Source of the DNA: Hyphomicrobium sp.
Lineage (GTDB): Bacteria; Pseudomonadota; Alphaproteobacteria; Rhizobiales; Hyphomicrobiaceae
Length of the DNA stretch: 55,164 nt
Direction of reading: 5' to 3'
NCBI GenBank assembly: GCA_022844105.1
Contig: JALHMJ010000003.1
Location: 209,046 to 264,209 of the forward strand
In this document: piece after piece, positions 11,853 to 19,781 of the stretch
Layout of the letters: each line of letters begins with the position of its first letter
Position numbering within the stretch: position 1 is the stretch's first letter
Program-made: the position numbers and the translations under genes
Notes under the pieces: generated by a model
Seen by the model: only the letters and a program-made list of their open reading frames with translations
The model's database searches: none
What the model was told of the DNA's origin: nothing

Positions 11853-12902
11853 TCAGCTGCGTCCTGGTTTAACGCGCACACCCGGCGCTGGACGTTCCAG
11901 CAGTACTTCCTTGCGGAAACGGTAGAGCTTGGCGGGGCGACCACCGGTTCGGGTTTTCATGTCGCCTGTCGGCTCGACAAGTCCGGCCCCTTCAACGAGC
12001 CGGCGGAAATTCTGCTTGTGCAGATGCGGCCCGAGGATCGCCTCGACGGTGCGCTGCAGTTCGAACAGCGTAAATTCCGGCGGCATAAGTTCGAAGATCA
12101 CGGGCCGATATTTGATCTTGGCGCGCGTGCGTCCCATCGCCGTGGCAAGAATCCGCCGGTGGTCGAACCGCATCATGGCGCCGAGCCGCGGTGCGGGCGA
12201 CCACGACAAAGCCGACTCCCGGCCGTCGCGTCGGGCTTCTTCAACAAGCCCTGCTTCATAGAGCAGCTCGAACCGCTCCAGCACTTTCTCTTCATCCCAC
12301 GTGGCGCCATCGAGCGCGAAGCACATGCGCACGCGGTCATAGCGTCCGATCGGGCGTGCCGGCTCCGCCGTCTGCTGCGGCCGTTCCGACCATTCGCGCA
12401 GTCGCGGCAGAATTTCAGCTTCCAGAATGGCGGGGCGACCTTTGCGCCAGTCTTCCCACGGAAAATAATGATACCAGCTGCGCCATGATCCGCGCTGTGC
12501 GTCATCGATGTGGCTTGCATCCGTCAGCGCCAGATAGCCGACCGAGACAACGTGCGGCATCTCATCGTCCGGTTGCGCGTGACGCCCGCGATCTCCAAAG
12601 GAGTACAGCTGCTCGACGTAACCAAGGTCGATGCCGGCCTGCTCGGCGACCCAGCTCCTGAGGCCACTTTCGAACGTGCGGTGGCGCAATGGAGAGAACG
12701 GACCGGAAGGTAAGCTGTCCTGCACTCCGTTCCCGTCTTCACGCACGACGAGCACAACCGGCTCGTTGTCGAGAACCGCGACGATGGCGGCATTAAGTCC
12801 GATTTCTACGGCAGGGGCTTCCTGGCGCATCTCTACCCCTTTCGGGTGATGACGCTCGAGGCTCTCGCGCGGAATACGCCGCACATTTGCTTCGGATACC
12901 AT
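11853..12902 (-). CDS. nadQ: NadQ/NrtR-like Nudix-domain transcriptional regulator of NAD synthesis
   Basis: The N-terminal half (about residues 30-190) has a Nudix-like fold signature (EIGLNAAIVAVLDNEPVVLV, then LPSGPFSPLRHRTFESGLRS) in which the catalytic Nudix Glu-box is not intact, as expected for a sensor and not a hydrolase. The C-terminal part (about 240-340) is a winged-helix-like DNA-binding domain (FELMPPEFTLFELQRTVEAI, then QNFRRLVEGAGLVEPTG and GRPAKLYRFR). NadQ in alphaproteobacteria is known from comparative genomics as a repressor of nadABC. Here it lies immediately upstream of nadA on the same strand, with two inverted repeats between them. No such repeat is seen upstream of nadQ itself. 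A later ATG at 12830 is an alternative start. Confidence 0.9.
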   Translation of the reverse strand: MVSEANVRRIPRESLERHHPKGVEMRQEAPAVEIGLNAAIVAVLDNEPVVLVVREDGNGVQDSLPSGPFSPLRHRTFESGLRSWVAEQAGIDLGYVEQLYSFGDRGRHAQPDDEMPHVVSVGYLALTDASHIDDAQRGSWRSWYHYFPWEDWRKGRPAILEAEILPRLREWSERPQQTAEPARPIGRYDRVRMCFALDGATWDEEKVLERFELLYEAGLVEEARRDGRESALSWSPAPRLGAMMRFDHRRILATAMGRTRAKIKYRPVIFELMPPEFTLFELQRTVEAILGPHLHKQNFRRLVEGAGLVEPTGDMKTRTGGRPAKLYRFRKEVLLERPAPGVRVKPGRS

Positions 12903-13078
12903 GGGGTCATTCTCCCGTCTCTAGAGCGATAGACAAAAAAGAAACGGTCCTGGTCTCGACGCGGGACATTTGTCCACGGACCGCTACTTCCTGTCGTGCC
13001 TAACGGGTAGCGAGATCGAATATTCCCCAGCCGCGTACAAGCAGCGTCCGGTTTGTTCGTTCCCCGATCAAATGGTTG

Positions 13079-13696
13079 TCACGACCGATAGAGCTCCTCG
13101 AACCGTGCAAGGAACCGCCGCTCGGCTTCTTCGGTCGGCGAGGCCTTAAGCTTTTCCAGCGTCCGTGTAAGTCCGGAACTGAGCCCATCGGGTTCCCCGA
13201 AGTAGAGCCGCGCTTCGGCTGCGGTGAAGCCGGCCAGACGTGTCGCCTCGTAATAGGCGGCGATCTGGTCGGCAGTCTTGATCGCAGCCGTGAGATGCGG
13301 CTGCAATATGGCAGCGACGCCAAAACGTTGATGAATGGCAGCGAGAATGCGAAGTTCAAATGCCTTGTAGTCGAGCCCGATTGCCGTCTTGAAAGGACTT
13401 ATCAAGTCACCAATCACGTACTCCGGTGCATCGTGGAGCAGCGCTGCAAGTTGATCAGGCTTCGTGGCGTCGCGCCGTTGATCCGATACGATCGCTTCGA
13501 CGATCAGCGCGTGCTCGGCAACCGAAAACGCATGTTCACCGGTCGTTTGGCCGTTCCACCGCGCGACACGGGCCAGACCGTGCGCAATGTCTAGGATCTC
13601 GATGTCTTCGGGCTGTGGATCGAGGAGGTCGAGCCGGCGGCCCGACAACATGCGCTGCCAAGCCCGCGTCGACTTGCTGTCATGCCGATCGCTCAT
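13079..13696 (-). CDS. HD-domain hydrolase (YfbR-like)
   Basis: HD-domain metal-dependent phosphohydrolases of this type often act on nucleotides. The metal-binding residues are visible as TGEHAFSVAEHALIV (His) and LAALLHDAPEYVIGD (His-Asp), with a later Asp in IKTADQIAAYYEA. The ATG at 13696 overlaps the stop codon of tag by 4 bases, which decides the start against a longer in-frame option and suggests coupled translation. Product 205 aa. The substrate is not known; 5'-deoxynucleotidase activity is one possibility based on family resemblance. Confidence 0.88.
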   Translation of the reverse strand: MSDRHDSKSTRAWQRMLSGRRLDLLDPQPEDIEILDIAHGLARVARWNGQTTGEHAFSVAEHALIVEAIVSDQRRDATKPDQLAALLHDAPEYVIGDLISPFKTAIGLDYKAFELRILAAIHQRFGVAAILQPHLTAAIKTADQIAAYYEATRLAGFTAAEARLYFGEPDGLSSGLTRTLEKLKASPTEEAERRFLARFEELYRS

Positions 13697-14301
13697 ATCG
13701 GCCGCTCGAAGGTGCGATGCAGCGTGTTGCACTCCGAGTGACGGGCACAATTCACCAGGTGATCATTTACCATCCCGACCGACTGCATATAGGCATAAAG
13801 CGTGGTCGGACCGACGAAGCGGAAGCCTTGCGCCTTGAGCGCTTTTGACAAGCGTTTGGATTCCGCCGTTTCGGATGGAACGTCGGCCATCTTTTGAAAT
13901 CGATTGAGGATCGGGCCGTCCTCCATGTGCGACCATAGAAACGCCGCCAGTGTCGTGCGTTCCGAAAGCTTCAGGAACGTGCGTGCGTTGTCGACCGCCG
14001 CCTCGATTTTGAGCCGGTTGCGCACGATGCCGGCGTCGAGCAACAGTCGTTTGACATCTTTGTCGCCATAGCGCGCGATGCGTTCCGGATCGAACGCGTG
14101 AAAGGCCTTCCGAAAACCCTCCCGCTTGCGCAGGATCGTGATCCACGACAAACCCGCCTGGAAACCTTCCAGCACGAGCTTTTCGAACAGCCGGCGCTCG
14201 TCAGCATGCGGCACGCCCCATTCCTCGTCGTGATACTGGATATATAGCGGATCTGTGCCCGACCACGGGCAACGCTGGCTGGCGGATTGAGGCTTCGGCA
14301 C
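13693..14301 (-). CDS. tag: DNA-3-methyladenine glycosylase I
   Basis: Tag excises 3-methyladenine from alkylated DNA, starting base excision repair. Family blocks are present: RCPWSGTDPLYIQYHDEEWG at the N-terminus (zinc-binding Cys and His), LVLEGFQAGLSWITILRKRE, the acid-rich helix FDPERIARYGDKDVKRLL and the C-terminal zinc block MVNDHLVNCARH. The start is uncertain: GTG at 14301 is used because it follows ygfZ without overlap and has GGGGA upstream; GTGs at 14319 and 14352 are in frame but would overlap ygfZ. The gene is in an apparent ygfZ-tag-HD operon. Confidence 0.93.
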   Translation of the reverse strand: MPKPQSASQRCPWSGTDPLYIQYHDEEWGVPHADERRLFEKLVLEGFQAGLSWITILRKREGFRKAFHAFDPERIARYGDKDVKRLLLDAGIVRNRLKIEAAVDNARTFLKLSERTTLAAFLWSHMEDGPILNRFQKMADVPSETAESKRLSKALKAQGFRFVGPTTLYAYMQSVGMVNDHLVNCARHSECNTLHRTFERPI

Positions 14302-14315
14302 GCGCGCTGTCCCCG

Positions 14316-15176
14316 TCACGAAGGAGTGGCCGCAGTGTTGAAATGTGCCCACGCGGGAATATCGAGGACAAGCGTGCTGTCCCCGGCCTTGATCGGCACG
14401 CCCTTCTCGGCAAATTCTTGCGCGCGATCCAGCCGGATCATGGCCAAGGCTCGCCCACCCGCGACCGAACCGATGCGGCCGATCTCGACATCGCCACCAA
14501 GCACCGGTTGGCCCTCGACCAGTTTTCCCGCTGTGCCCAAGACAGGCACGATACGCCGCCGCGCCGTGCCACGATGTTCCATCCGCGAGACGATCTCCTG
14601 CCCGACGTAGCAGCCTTTGGTGAACGAGACGCCGTCGAGTTGATCGAAAAGCGCCTCATGCGGAAAGGTTTCTGCAAACGCGTAGTCGCGTCCGCCCTCC
14701 GGCACGCCAACACCGATGCGGAAGTCGTGATAGTCGGCAGCAGTCGCGGTTGAGACAACAGCTTCGGCCTTGCCGACGATGGCCCGCGCACCCAGTGCGG
14801 CGAGGCGCGGATCGGCATAAACATGATCAAGGTCCGTCGTCCGCGACCCGCCGAAGATCGCCACGACGTCATGATCGGCCGAAACGTCCCTGATCGTCAC
14901 GGCCGCCCGCAGCCTGTACAGGGATAGCCGCTTGACGAGATCCCCGGCACGGTCCCGCGCGACGTCGAGCAGTAAACCCTGGGGTGTCCGCACAACAAAG
15001 AAATCGAAGAGGATTTTGCCCTGCGGCGATAGCAGTCCTGCAAACACGGCCGGCACAGTATCCAGGCGGCTCATGTCGTTTGTGAGCAGTCCCTGCAACA
15101 ACGTCAGCGCATCGGGGCCGTCGACGGCAACGACACCACGATCCGGCAATGGGGCGATCTTGATCTCACTCGTCAT
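14316..15176 (-). CDS. ygfZ: Folate-binding protein YgfZ (GcvT-like, iron-sulfur cluster maturation)
   Basis: YgfZ/IBA57 proteins bind tetrahydrofolate and assist assembly or repair of certain 4Fe-4S enzymes. The hallmark signature KGCYVGQEIVSRMEHRG is present with its conserved Cys, and the N-terminal GcvT-like fold starts with VAVDGPDALTLLQGLLTND and FAGLLSPQGKILFDFFV. The ATG at 15176 is used; a TTG three codons upstream is possible. Product 286 aa. It is divergent from the dihydroorotase gene (about 100 bases between). NadA in this window is a 4Fe-4S enzyme that could be a client, but that link is speculative. Confidence 0.93.
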   Translation of the reverse strand: MTSEIKIAPLPDRGVVAVDGPDALTLLQGLLTNDMSRLDTVPAVFAGLLSPQGKILFDFFVVRTPQGLLLDVARDRAGDLVKRLSLYRLRAAVTIRDVSADHDVVAIFGGSRTTDLDHVYADPRLAALGARAIVGKAEAVVSTATAADYHDFRIGVGVPEGGRDYAFAETFPHEALFDQLDGVSFTKGCYVGQEIVSRMEHRGTARRRIVPVLGTAGKLVEGQPVLGGDVEIGRIGSVAGGRALAMIRLDRAQEFAEKGVPIKAGDSTLVLDIPAWAHFNTAATPS

Positions 15177-15277
15177 TGGGGCCAAGGATTGCTATCAGCT
15201 GCCCGTACCTAAGGCTGAGGCCTCCGCTAATGCAAGCCGGAACCCTGCCCGGCCCCGACGCGAGCTTTGAATTTAGC

Positions 15278-16603
15278 ATGACAGCACCGTTCGATCTCGT
15301 CATCTCAGGCGCCACCGTCGTCAACCACGACGGCGAAGGTGTGCGTGATCTCGCGATCCGTAACGGGCGCATTGCCGCCATGGGCGAGCTTGGCTGCGTC
15401 AAAACGCTGGACACGCTCGATGCGCGCGGACTGCATGTTTTGCCGGGCGTGATCGATACGCAGGTCCACTTCCGCGAGCCTGGCCTGACACACAAGGAAG
15501 ACCTCGAAACGGGCAGTCGCTCCGCTGTAGCCGGCGGCGTCACGGCCGTTTTTGAAATGCCCAACACGGCTCCGCTGACAACGTGCGCATCGACGCTTGC
15601 GGCCAAGGTGTCAGCCGCGCGTCATCGCATGTTGTGCGACTTCGCATTTTTCGTCGGCGGCACCCGCGAAAACGTCGACGATATTCCAAGCCTCGAACGG
15701 CTCGAAGGTTCAGCCGGCATCAAGGTCTTCATGGGCTCCTCGACTGGCAACCTGCTCGTTGACGATCCGCCCACGCTGGAAAAAATCGTGTCCCGGCTCT
15801 CGCGCCGGGCCTCCTTTCATGCCGAGGATGAAGCCCGGCTGAAGGATCGCATGCACTTGCGCGTGCCGGGCGATCCTTCCTCGCATCCCGTTTGGCGCGA
15901 CGAGGAAGCCGCCCTCATGGCAACCAAGCGGCTCGTCGAGCTTGCGGAAAGGCATCGTCGCAGGGTGCACGTCCTGCACATCTCGACAGCTGAGGAAATG
16001 GATTACCTGCAACAACATAAGGATTGGGCCAGCGTCGAGGTCACGCCGCATCACCTCACGCTGGCTGCCCCCGAATGCTATGAGAAGCTCGGCACCTACG
16101 TGCAGATGAACCCGCCCGTCCGCGACGCCCGTCATCGCGAACGGCTGTGGCAGGCGCTTGCCGACGGTGTCGTTGACGTTCTGGGTTCCGACCACGCACC
16201 GCATACGCGCGAGGAGAAGGACCATGCCTACCCCGCGTCCCACTCCGGCATGACCGGCGTCCAGACGCTCGTCCCGATCATGCTCGATCACGTCAACGCC
16301 GGCCGGCTGACTCTGCAACGGTTCGTCGATCTCACCAGCCATGGCCCGCAGCGTCTTTTTGGAATTAGGGGCAAGGGCCGTATCGCGCTGGGATGGGATG
16401 CCGATCTGACCGTCATCGATTTGAAACGACGCGAAACGATCCGGGACGATTGGATCGAGAGCCGCGTCGGTTGGACGCCCTACAACGGCAAGAGCGTTAC
16501 CGGCTGGCCCGTCGGGACATTCGTTCGCGGCCGCCGGGTCATGTGGCAAGGCGAACTCGTGCGATCAGGCTTCGGCGAGCCGGTACACTTCTACGACGTG
16601 TGA
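15278..16603 (+). CDS. Dihydroorotase-like cyclic amidohydrolase
   Basis: Cyclic amidohydrolases of the dihydroorotase type close or open the dihydroorotate ring in pyrimidine synthesis using one or two zinc ions. The family blocks are present: DTQVHFREPGLTHKEDLETG, AGGVTAVFEMPNTAP, GIKVFMGSSTGN (candidate carboxylated Lys), HVLHISTAEEMDYL, EVTPHHL and DVLGSDHAPHTREEK. The usual first metal motif is HxH; here it reads QVH, so one metal ligand is replaced by Gln. The rest of the site is intact. Product is 441 aa. The ATG at 15278 has no strong ribosome binding site. Such variants are commonly annotated dihydroorotase in Hyphomicrobiales, but activity should not be taken for granted. Confidence 0.88.
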   Translation: MTAPFDLVISGATVVNHDGEGVRDLAIRNGRIAAMGELGCVKTLDTLDARGLHVLPGVIDTQVHFREPGLTHKEDLETGSRSAVAGGVTAVFEMPNTAPLTTCASTLAAKVSAARHRMLCDFAFFVGGTRENVDDIPSLERLEGSAGIKVFMGSSTGNLLVDDPPTLEKIVSRLSRRASFHAEDEARLKDRMHLRVPGDPSSHPVWRDEEAALMATKRLVELAERHRRRVHVLHISTAEEMDYLQQHKDWASVEVTPHHLTLAAPECYEKLGTYVQMNPPVRDARHRERLWQALADGVVDVLGSDHAPHTREEKDHAYPASHSGMTGVQTLVPIMLDHVNAGRLTLQRFVDLTSHGPQRLFGIRGKGRIALGWDADLTVIDLKRRETIRDDWIESRVGWTPYNGKSVTGWPVGTFVRGRRVMWQGELVRSGFGEPVHFYDV

Positions 16604-16674
16604 CACGACAGCGGTTAACCCCGTCGCGTCGCTGAGCGCTGGTCCTGGCACCGGCCTTGCAATGCGGCCCGGCC

Positions 16675-16908
16675 ATGACCGCAATCACCTCTCCCCAGAC
16701 CACGCTTGAAAAGACGATGAACTCCACAGACGGCATGACTGGTTCGGCAGTCACGCAGTCGCTGCGGGTGCTCGCTGCAACACTGGCGGTTGCACTGGTG
16801 CTCACCGCCGCAATTGTCGGAGTTTATCTTTTGAAATCGGCACTCGGCATCAACGTTTTCCCCGGCAGATCGCCACTCCACGAACTTTTCTATCACCTCG
16901 TTCGCTAG
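16675..16908 (+). CDS. Small single-pass membrane protein (77 aa)
   Basis: One strong hydrophobic segment (VLAATLAVALVLTAAIVGVY) follows a polar, Thr/Ser-rich N-terminus and precedes a short tail (INVFPGRSPLHELFYHLVR). This fits a single-pass membrane protein with a periplasmic C-terminus. A strong intrinsic terminator begins 27 bases after the stop, supporting a real transcription unit ending here. A TTG at 16657 is an alternative start. The family is not recognised. It may be cotranscribed with the dihydroorotase gene 71 bases upstream. Confidence 0.65.
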   Translation: MTAITSPQTTLEKTMNSTDGMTGSAVTQSLRVLAATLAVALVLTAAIVGVYLLKSALGINVFPGRSPLHELFYHLVR

Positions 16909-16934
16909 GCGACCGCTGTCGGGCAGCTCAAACC

Positions 16935-16973
16935 AAAAGGCCACCCGTGTCGAACGGGCGGCCTTTTGTTTTT
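16935..16973 (+). terminator. Strong rho-independent terminator
   Basis: Long stem AAAAGGCC-A-CCCGT / ACGGG-C-GGCCTTTT with a GTCGA loop and one internal mismatch, followed by TTTTGTTTTT. It ends the dihydroorotase/small membrane protein unit; the symmetric A/T flanks could also serve the L,D-transpeptidase gene arriving from the other strand. Confidence 0.93.
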
Positions 16974-16986
16974 CATCTCCGCAGTA

Positions 16987-17691
16987 TCAATTGACGACGT
17001 GCACCGGCGTGCCGACGTTTACGAGCTTGGACAGGTGCACGACGTGGCCGTTGTGCATGCGGATGCAGCCGGACGATGCTTCCGTGCCAATCGAACTCGA
17101 ATCGTTGGTGCCGTGAATTCGGTACAGCGAGCTGCCAAGATAAATGGCCTTGGCCCCGAGCGGATTATTGATGCCGCCGGTCATTTTAATCGGCAAATAG
17201 GGCTTGCGCTGGCGCATCTCTTCCGGCGGGGTCCAGTCTGGCCATGACTTGATGCTGGAAACCTTCTGCGAACCCGTCCACTTGAAGCCCTTCTTGCCGA
17301 CGGCGACGGGGTAGGCGTAGGCCTTTCCGTTTCCGAGCGCGTAGTAAAGCGTCTTCTGAGATTGATCGACGATGATGGCGCCCTTCTCGTAGCCACCTTT
17401 GTAAGACACGACCGACGGGCTCTTCGCGGAAATCGACGGTTTGCCGCCACCATCGAGCAGCGCTTTCGGTTTTCCACCCGGCCCAAAAGATCCCGGCCCA
17501 AAGGTCGCGAGCGTTGCGTCAGGCTTCACCTTCTGCTTGGGCGACTGAAACATGCCAAAACCGCCGCTTCCGGCGGGCTTTGAACGCGCAACGTCCCCCC
17601 ACATCCCGTAGGCTCCGGGGATTTCGGCGAGCGCGGGTGTTGAAATGGAAATGACGAGGCCGGCGATAGCGGCCAAATAGCGAACTCTCAT
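16987..17691 (-). CDS. L,D-transpeptidase (YkuD domain), periplasmic
   Basis: L,D-transpeptidases make 3-3 peptidoglycan cross-links or attach proteins to peptidoglycan. A signal peptide is clear (residues 1-22, VRYLAAIAGLVISISTPALA). The YkuD domain fills the C-terminal half, starting AIIVDQSQKTLYYALGNG and carrying the catalytic block YRIHGTND...ASSGCIRMHN, with His and nucleophile Cys present. The middle is Gly/Lys/Pro-rich and probably a flexible linker. The ATG at 17691 has AGAGGG nine bases upstream. Product 234 aa. Its periplasmic role is typical; which cross-link it makes is not known. Confidence 0.93.
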   Translation of the reverse strand: MRVRYLAAIAGLVISISTPALAEIPGAYGMWGDVARSKPAGSGGFGMFQSPKQKVKPDATLATFGPGSFGPGGKPKALLDGGGKPSISAKSPSVVSYKGGYEKGAIIVDQSQKTLYYALGNGKAYAYPVAVGKKGFKWTGSQKVSSIKSWPDWTPPEEMRQRKPYLPIKMTGGINNPLGAKAIYLGSSLYRIHGTNDSSSIGTEASSGCIRMHNGHVVHLSKLVNVGTPVHVVN

Positions 17692-18102
17692 GACAAAACC
17701 CTCTTTATTGAGACGCGGGTGACAGCAGGACGGCCATTTAATTCGCGAAAGCGATCTAAGCTCCACGCCCCTCAATTTTGCTAACTAACAGAGTAAAGCT
17801 CGCGATGGAACCCACGGATGATACGGATATTTTGACGATTTGCCGCAACCGCGCAACCAGCCCCCATGAGATTTGGCTGCGGTCTGAGCCGGTTGCCTGG
17901 CAAAGATCGACATCATCCGCGGCGTCTCGCCTCCCCACTTCCGCCTGCCATGATGCAGCCCGTCGCAATGGACAAGCGTTCAAGCCCTGACTACCTATCG
18001 ATGACACAAGGGTGCCCACGTCGGGAAGTTGGACTGACGCCATCTTGGTGAACCAAGACCGCGCTGAAGAAAACGCGAGGGAGCGCACGGGCACAAGAAC
18101 GC
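17692..18102. other. 411-base divergent intergenic region
   Basis: Lies between the L,D-transpeptidase gene and the LysE-family gene, which are transcribed away from each other, so it should hold two promoters. Short open frames occur on both strands, but none has a good start and protein-like composition. The only structured element seen is a perfect inverted repeat at 18043-18058, listed separately. Confidence 0.6.
18043..18058 (+). promoter_or_regulatory. Palindrome upstream of LysE-family exporter gene
   Basis: Perfect inverted repeat TCTTGGT-GA-ACCAAGA centred about 52 bases upstream of the exporter start. Its position fits an operator for a repressor or activator of the exporter; no candidate regulator gene is adjacent. 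Confidence 0.45.
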
Positions 18103-18774
18103 ATGGATTTCATACCTAATCCCCTGATCATCCCAGTCGGCCTCGTGATTGGCGTGTTGGTCGCAGCCCCCGTCGGCCCGGTGAACGTGTTGTGCATCCA
18201 GCGTGCGATCGAGCGCGGCTTTTTTGGCGGCCTGGCAGCGGGCATTGGTGCTGTCCTCGGCGACGGCACCATCGCGCTGATTGCGGCTCTCGGCGTCGGC
18301 GCCATCTCCGGAGCCATCGAATATCACCGGACCTCGATCCAGGTCCTTGGCGGCCTTGCTCTGATTGCCTTCGGGATCAAACTTTATCTCACCCTACCGC
18401 CGATCGATCAGGCCACCCGAGCTGACCTTGAAAAGACATCGTTGCGCGATTTCGCTTGGGACATCCCGCAAACATACTTTCTCACCATCACCAATCCCGG
18501 CGCGGTTCTTGGCCTTTTTGCAATATTTGGGGGTGTTTCGACATTCGTCGAGGTTCACACGACAATCGATGCTCTCACGATGGTGGCCGCGATCATGGCC
18601 GGCAGTCTGGCCTGGTGGATTTTCCTGGCCAATCTCATCAGCCGCTTCCGCCATCTGGTGAATGCAAACCACCTGCAGATGATCAACAAATACGCGGGTG
18701 CGGCGCTGATGGTGTTCGGCGCGATACTGATTGGTGAAATGGTCTTGAAGGGCGGCCTGGGCATCGGTCACTGA
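18103..18774 (+). CDS. LysE family amino-acid/metabolite exporter
   Basis: LysE-type translocators export amino acids or related metabolites across the inner membrane. The 223-residue protein has about six hydrophobic segments and the family's N-terminal signature PVGPVNVLCIQRAIERGFFG followed by GLAAGIGAVLGDGTIALIAALG. Helices 2-3 and the C-terminal pair (MVAAIMAGSLAWWIFLANLI and YAGAALMVFGAILIGEMVL) are evident. The substrate cannot be predicted. It converges with the small gene that ends at 18797. A palindrome lies upstream. Confidence 0.9.
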   Translation: MDFIPNPLIIPVGLVIGVLVAAPVGPVNVLCIQRAIERGFFGGLAAGIGAVLGDGTIALIAALGVGAISGAIEYHRTSIQVLGGLALIAFGIKLYLTLPPIDQATRADLEKTSLRDFAWDIPQTYFLTITNPGAVLGLFAIFGGVSTFVEVHTTIDALTMVAAIMAGSLAWWIFLANLISRFRHLVNANHLQMINKYAGAALMVFGAILIGEMVLKGGLGIGH

Positions 18775-18796
18775 CGGGTTTCGTCACGGACTGCCG

Positions 18797-19048
18797 CTAT
18801 TGAATTATCCGCCCGAGAGTGAACTCGCCCTGCATCACCCGCCGTTCGAGCCCGCGCGCCAGATCGACGACCGCGTCTTCCCCGTACATTGCCACGAGAT
18901 CCGTCAGGGCCGCAAACAGGGCGGCATACGCCATCTGTTCCGACGCCACACCATTTTCGGTACCCTCGTCCCAAGCGGCCAAAATGAGCCCGAGGGCTTT
19001 AAAGCTGTGGTCGTCACTCTCTGCGAGTTCGCGTGCTTCTGGATTCAT
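18797..19048 (-). CDS. Conserved small protein of unknown function (83 aa)
   Basis: A small, acidic, mainly helical protein: residues such as ALGLILAAWDEGTENGVASE and MAYAALFAALTDLVAMYGED suggest a compact helical bundle. The ATG at 19048 has GGGAG about 11 bases upstream and removes an unlikely extension. The acidic, helix-rich composition and good ribosome binding site support a real gene. I do not recognise the family. Confidence 0.7.
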   Translation of the reverse strand: MNPEARELAESDDHSFKALGLILAAWDEGTENGVASEQMAYAALFAALTDLVAMYGEDAVVDLARGLERRVMQGEFTLGRIIQ

Positions 19049-19234
19049 TCGTCTACTCCCACCCATCCGCGGCGAGCCGCCCCCGGTCTCACATCCCCGG
19101 TCTCACATACGGTCACATCCTTATGCGCTTAACATGGTCCGCACGAATGTGCGGCTGCAGCAGCAATTCAGGGTAAACCTCAACCAAACTTCATCGTGAG
19201 GAATTTGCCTTAAACCACCATGGCTCCATCGCGA

Positions 19235-19639
19235 TTACGGTGCCTTTTCGGCAAGCTGTTCGGAAAGTTCCACGCCTTCAGCCATGAACCGGTCGATCGC
19301 TGTTTGCGCGGACGGTGTGCACGACGTGTATGTTCGGCTATAGCTGCGATAACCCTGGTTGAAGCTGCGCGTAATGCGTGACTTGCGCAGCGCGCTCGCA
19401 GTTTCCGCATCGATCAGCGTGCGCATGTGCTCCCGCCACAACTGTCCGTCGTTGGCCGAGCACAATTCCCGCAGGTAGTGCACCGCGCCGAGGATTTCTG
19501 CGAGCCGCATGAGCTGATCGTCATACGGCTTGGCGTCCTGCGCCCCGGCCACACGCACGCTTGCGCCCATCAGTGTCAGTCCAGCCAACAGTGCGGCGGC
19601 CGCACGCTTCGTGATGACTAAAGGCCCTAAGGCATGCAT
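19235..19639 (-). CDS. TIGR02301-family periplasmic protein
   Basis: The protein has a signal peptide (residues 1-33, ending GASVRVAGAQ) and matches the alphaproteobacterial TIGR02301 pattern: AEILGAVHYLRELCSANDGQ, then LWREHMRTLIDAE, ITRSFNQGYRSYSRTYTSCT and a C-terminal helix. The two Cys in the conserved blocks probably form a disulfide in the periplasm. Length 134 aa is normal for the family. No biochemical function is known to me. Confidence 0.82.
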   Translation of the reverse strand: MHALGPLVITKRAAAALLAGLTLMGASVRVAGAQDAKPYDDQLMRLAEILGAVHYLRELCSANDGQLWREHMRTLIDAETASALRKSRITRSFNQGYRSYSRTYTSCTPSAQTAIDRFMAEGVELSEQLAEKAP

Positions 19640-19726
19640 TGCCGGTTCCGATGACGATGATTATCTTGACCTATCCGGGCGCATTTCGGCGCTCGTGTGA
19701 CGCCTCTGAGTTTAACATCGATTCTT

Positions 19727-19757
19727 CAGTGTCACACGTGTCGAGCCCCTGACACTG
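19727..19757. promoter_or_regulatory. Inverted repeat upstream of the HMCES/YedK gene
   Basis: Half-sites CAGTGTCA and TGACACTG, perfect over 8 bases with a 15-base spacer, centred about 40 bases before the start codon of the HMCES gene. This could be an operator or a leader hairpin. It does not match the alphaproteobacterial LexA box (GTTC-N7-GTTC). Confidence 0.4.
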
Positions 19758-19781
19758 TCTGCACCGGTTGTGTGAGGCCGC

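Noticed and set aside
12903-13078. Autoregulatory NadQ operator upstream of nadQ
   Set aside because: No TGCTC-N5-GAGCA repeat occurs in this gap.
17692-18102. Short open frames on both strands between the L,D-transpeptidase and LysE genes
   Set aside because: No convincing start, ribosome binding site or protein-like composition; treated as promoter DNA.
19640-19781. LexA/SOS box upstream of the HMCES gene
   Set aside because: No GTTC-N7-GTTC or close variant is visible in this gap.
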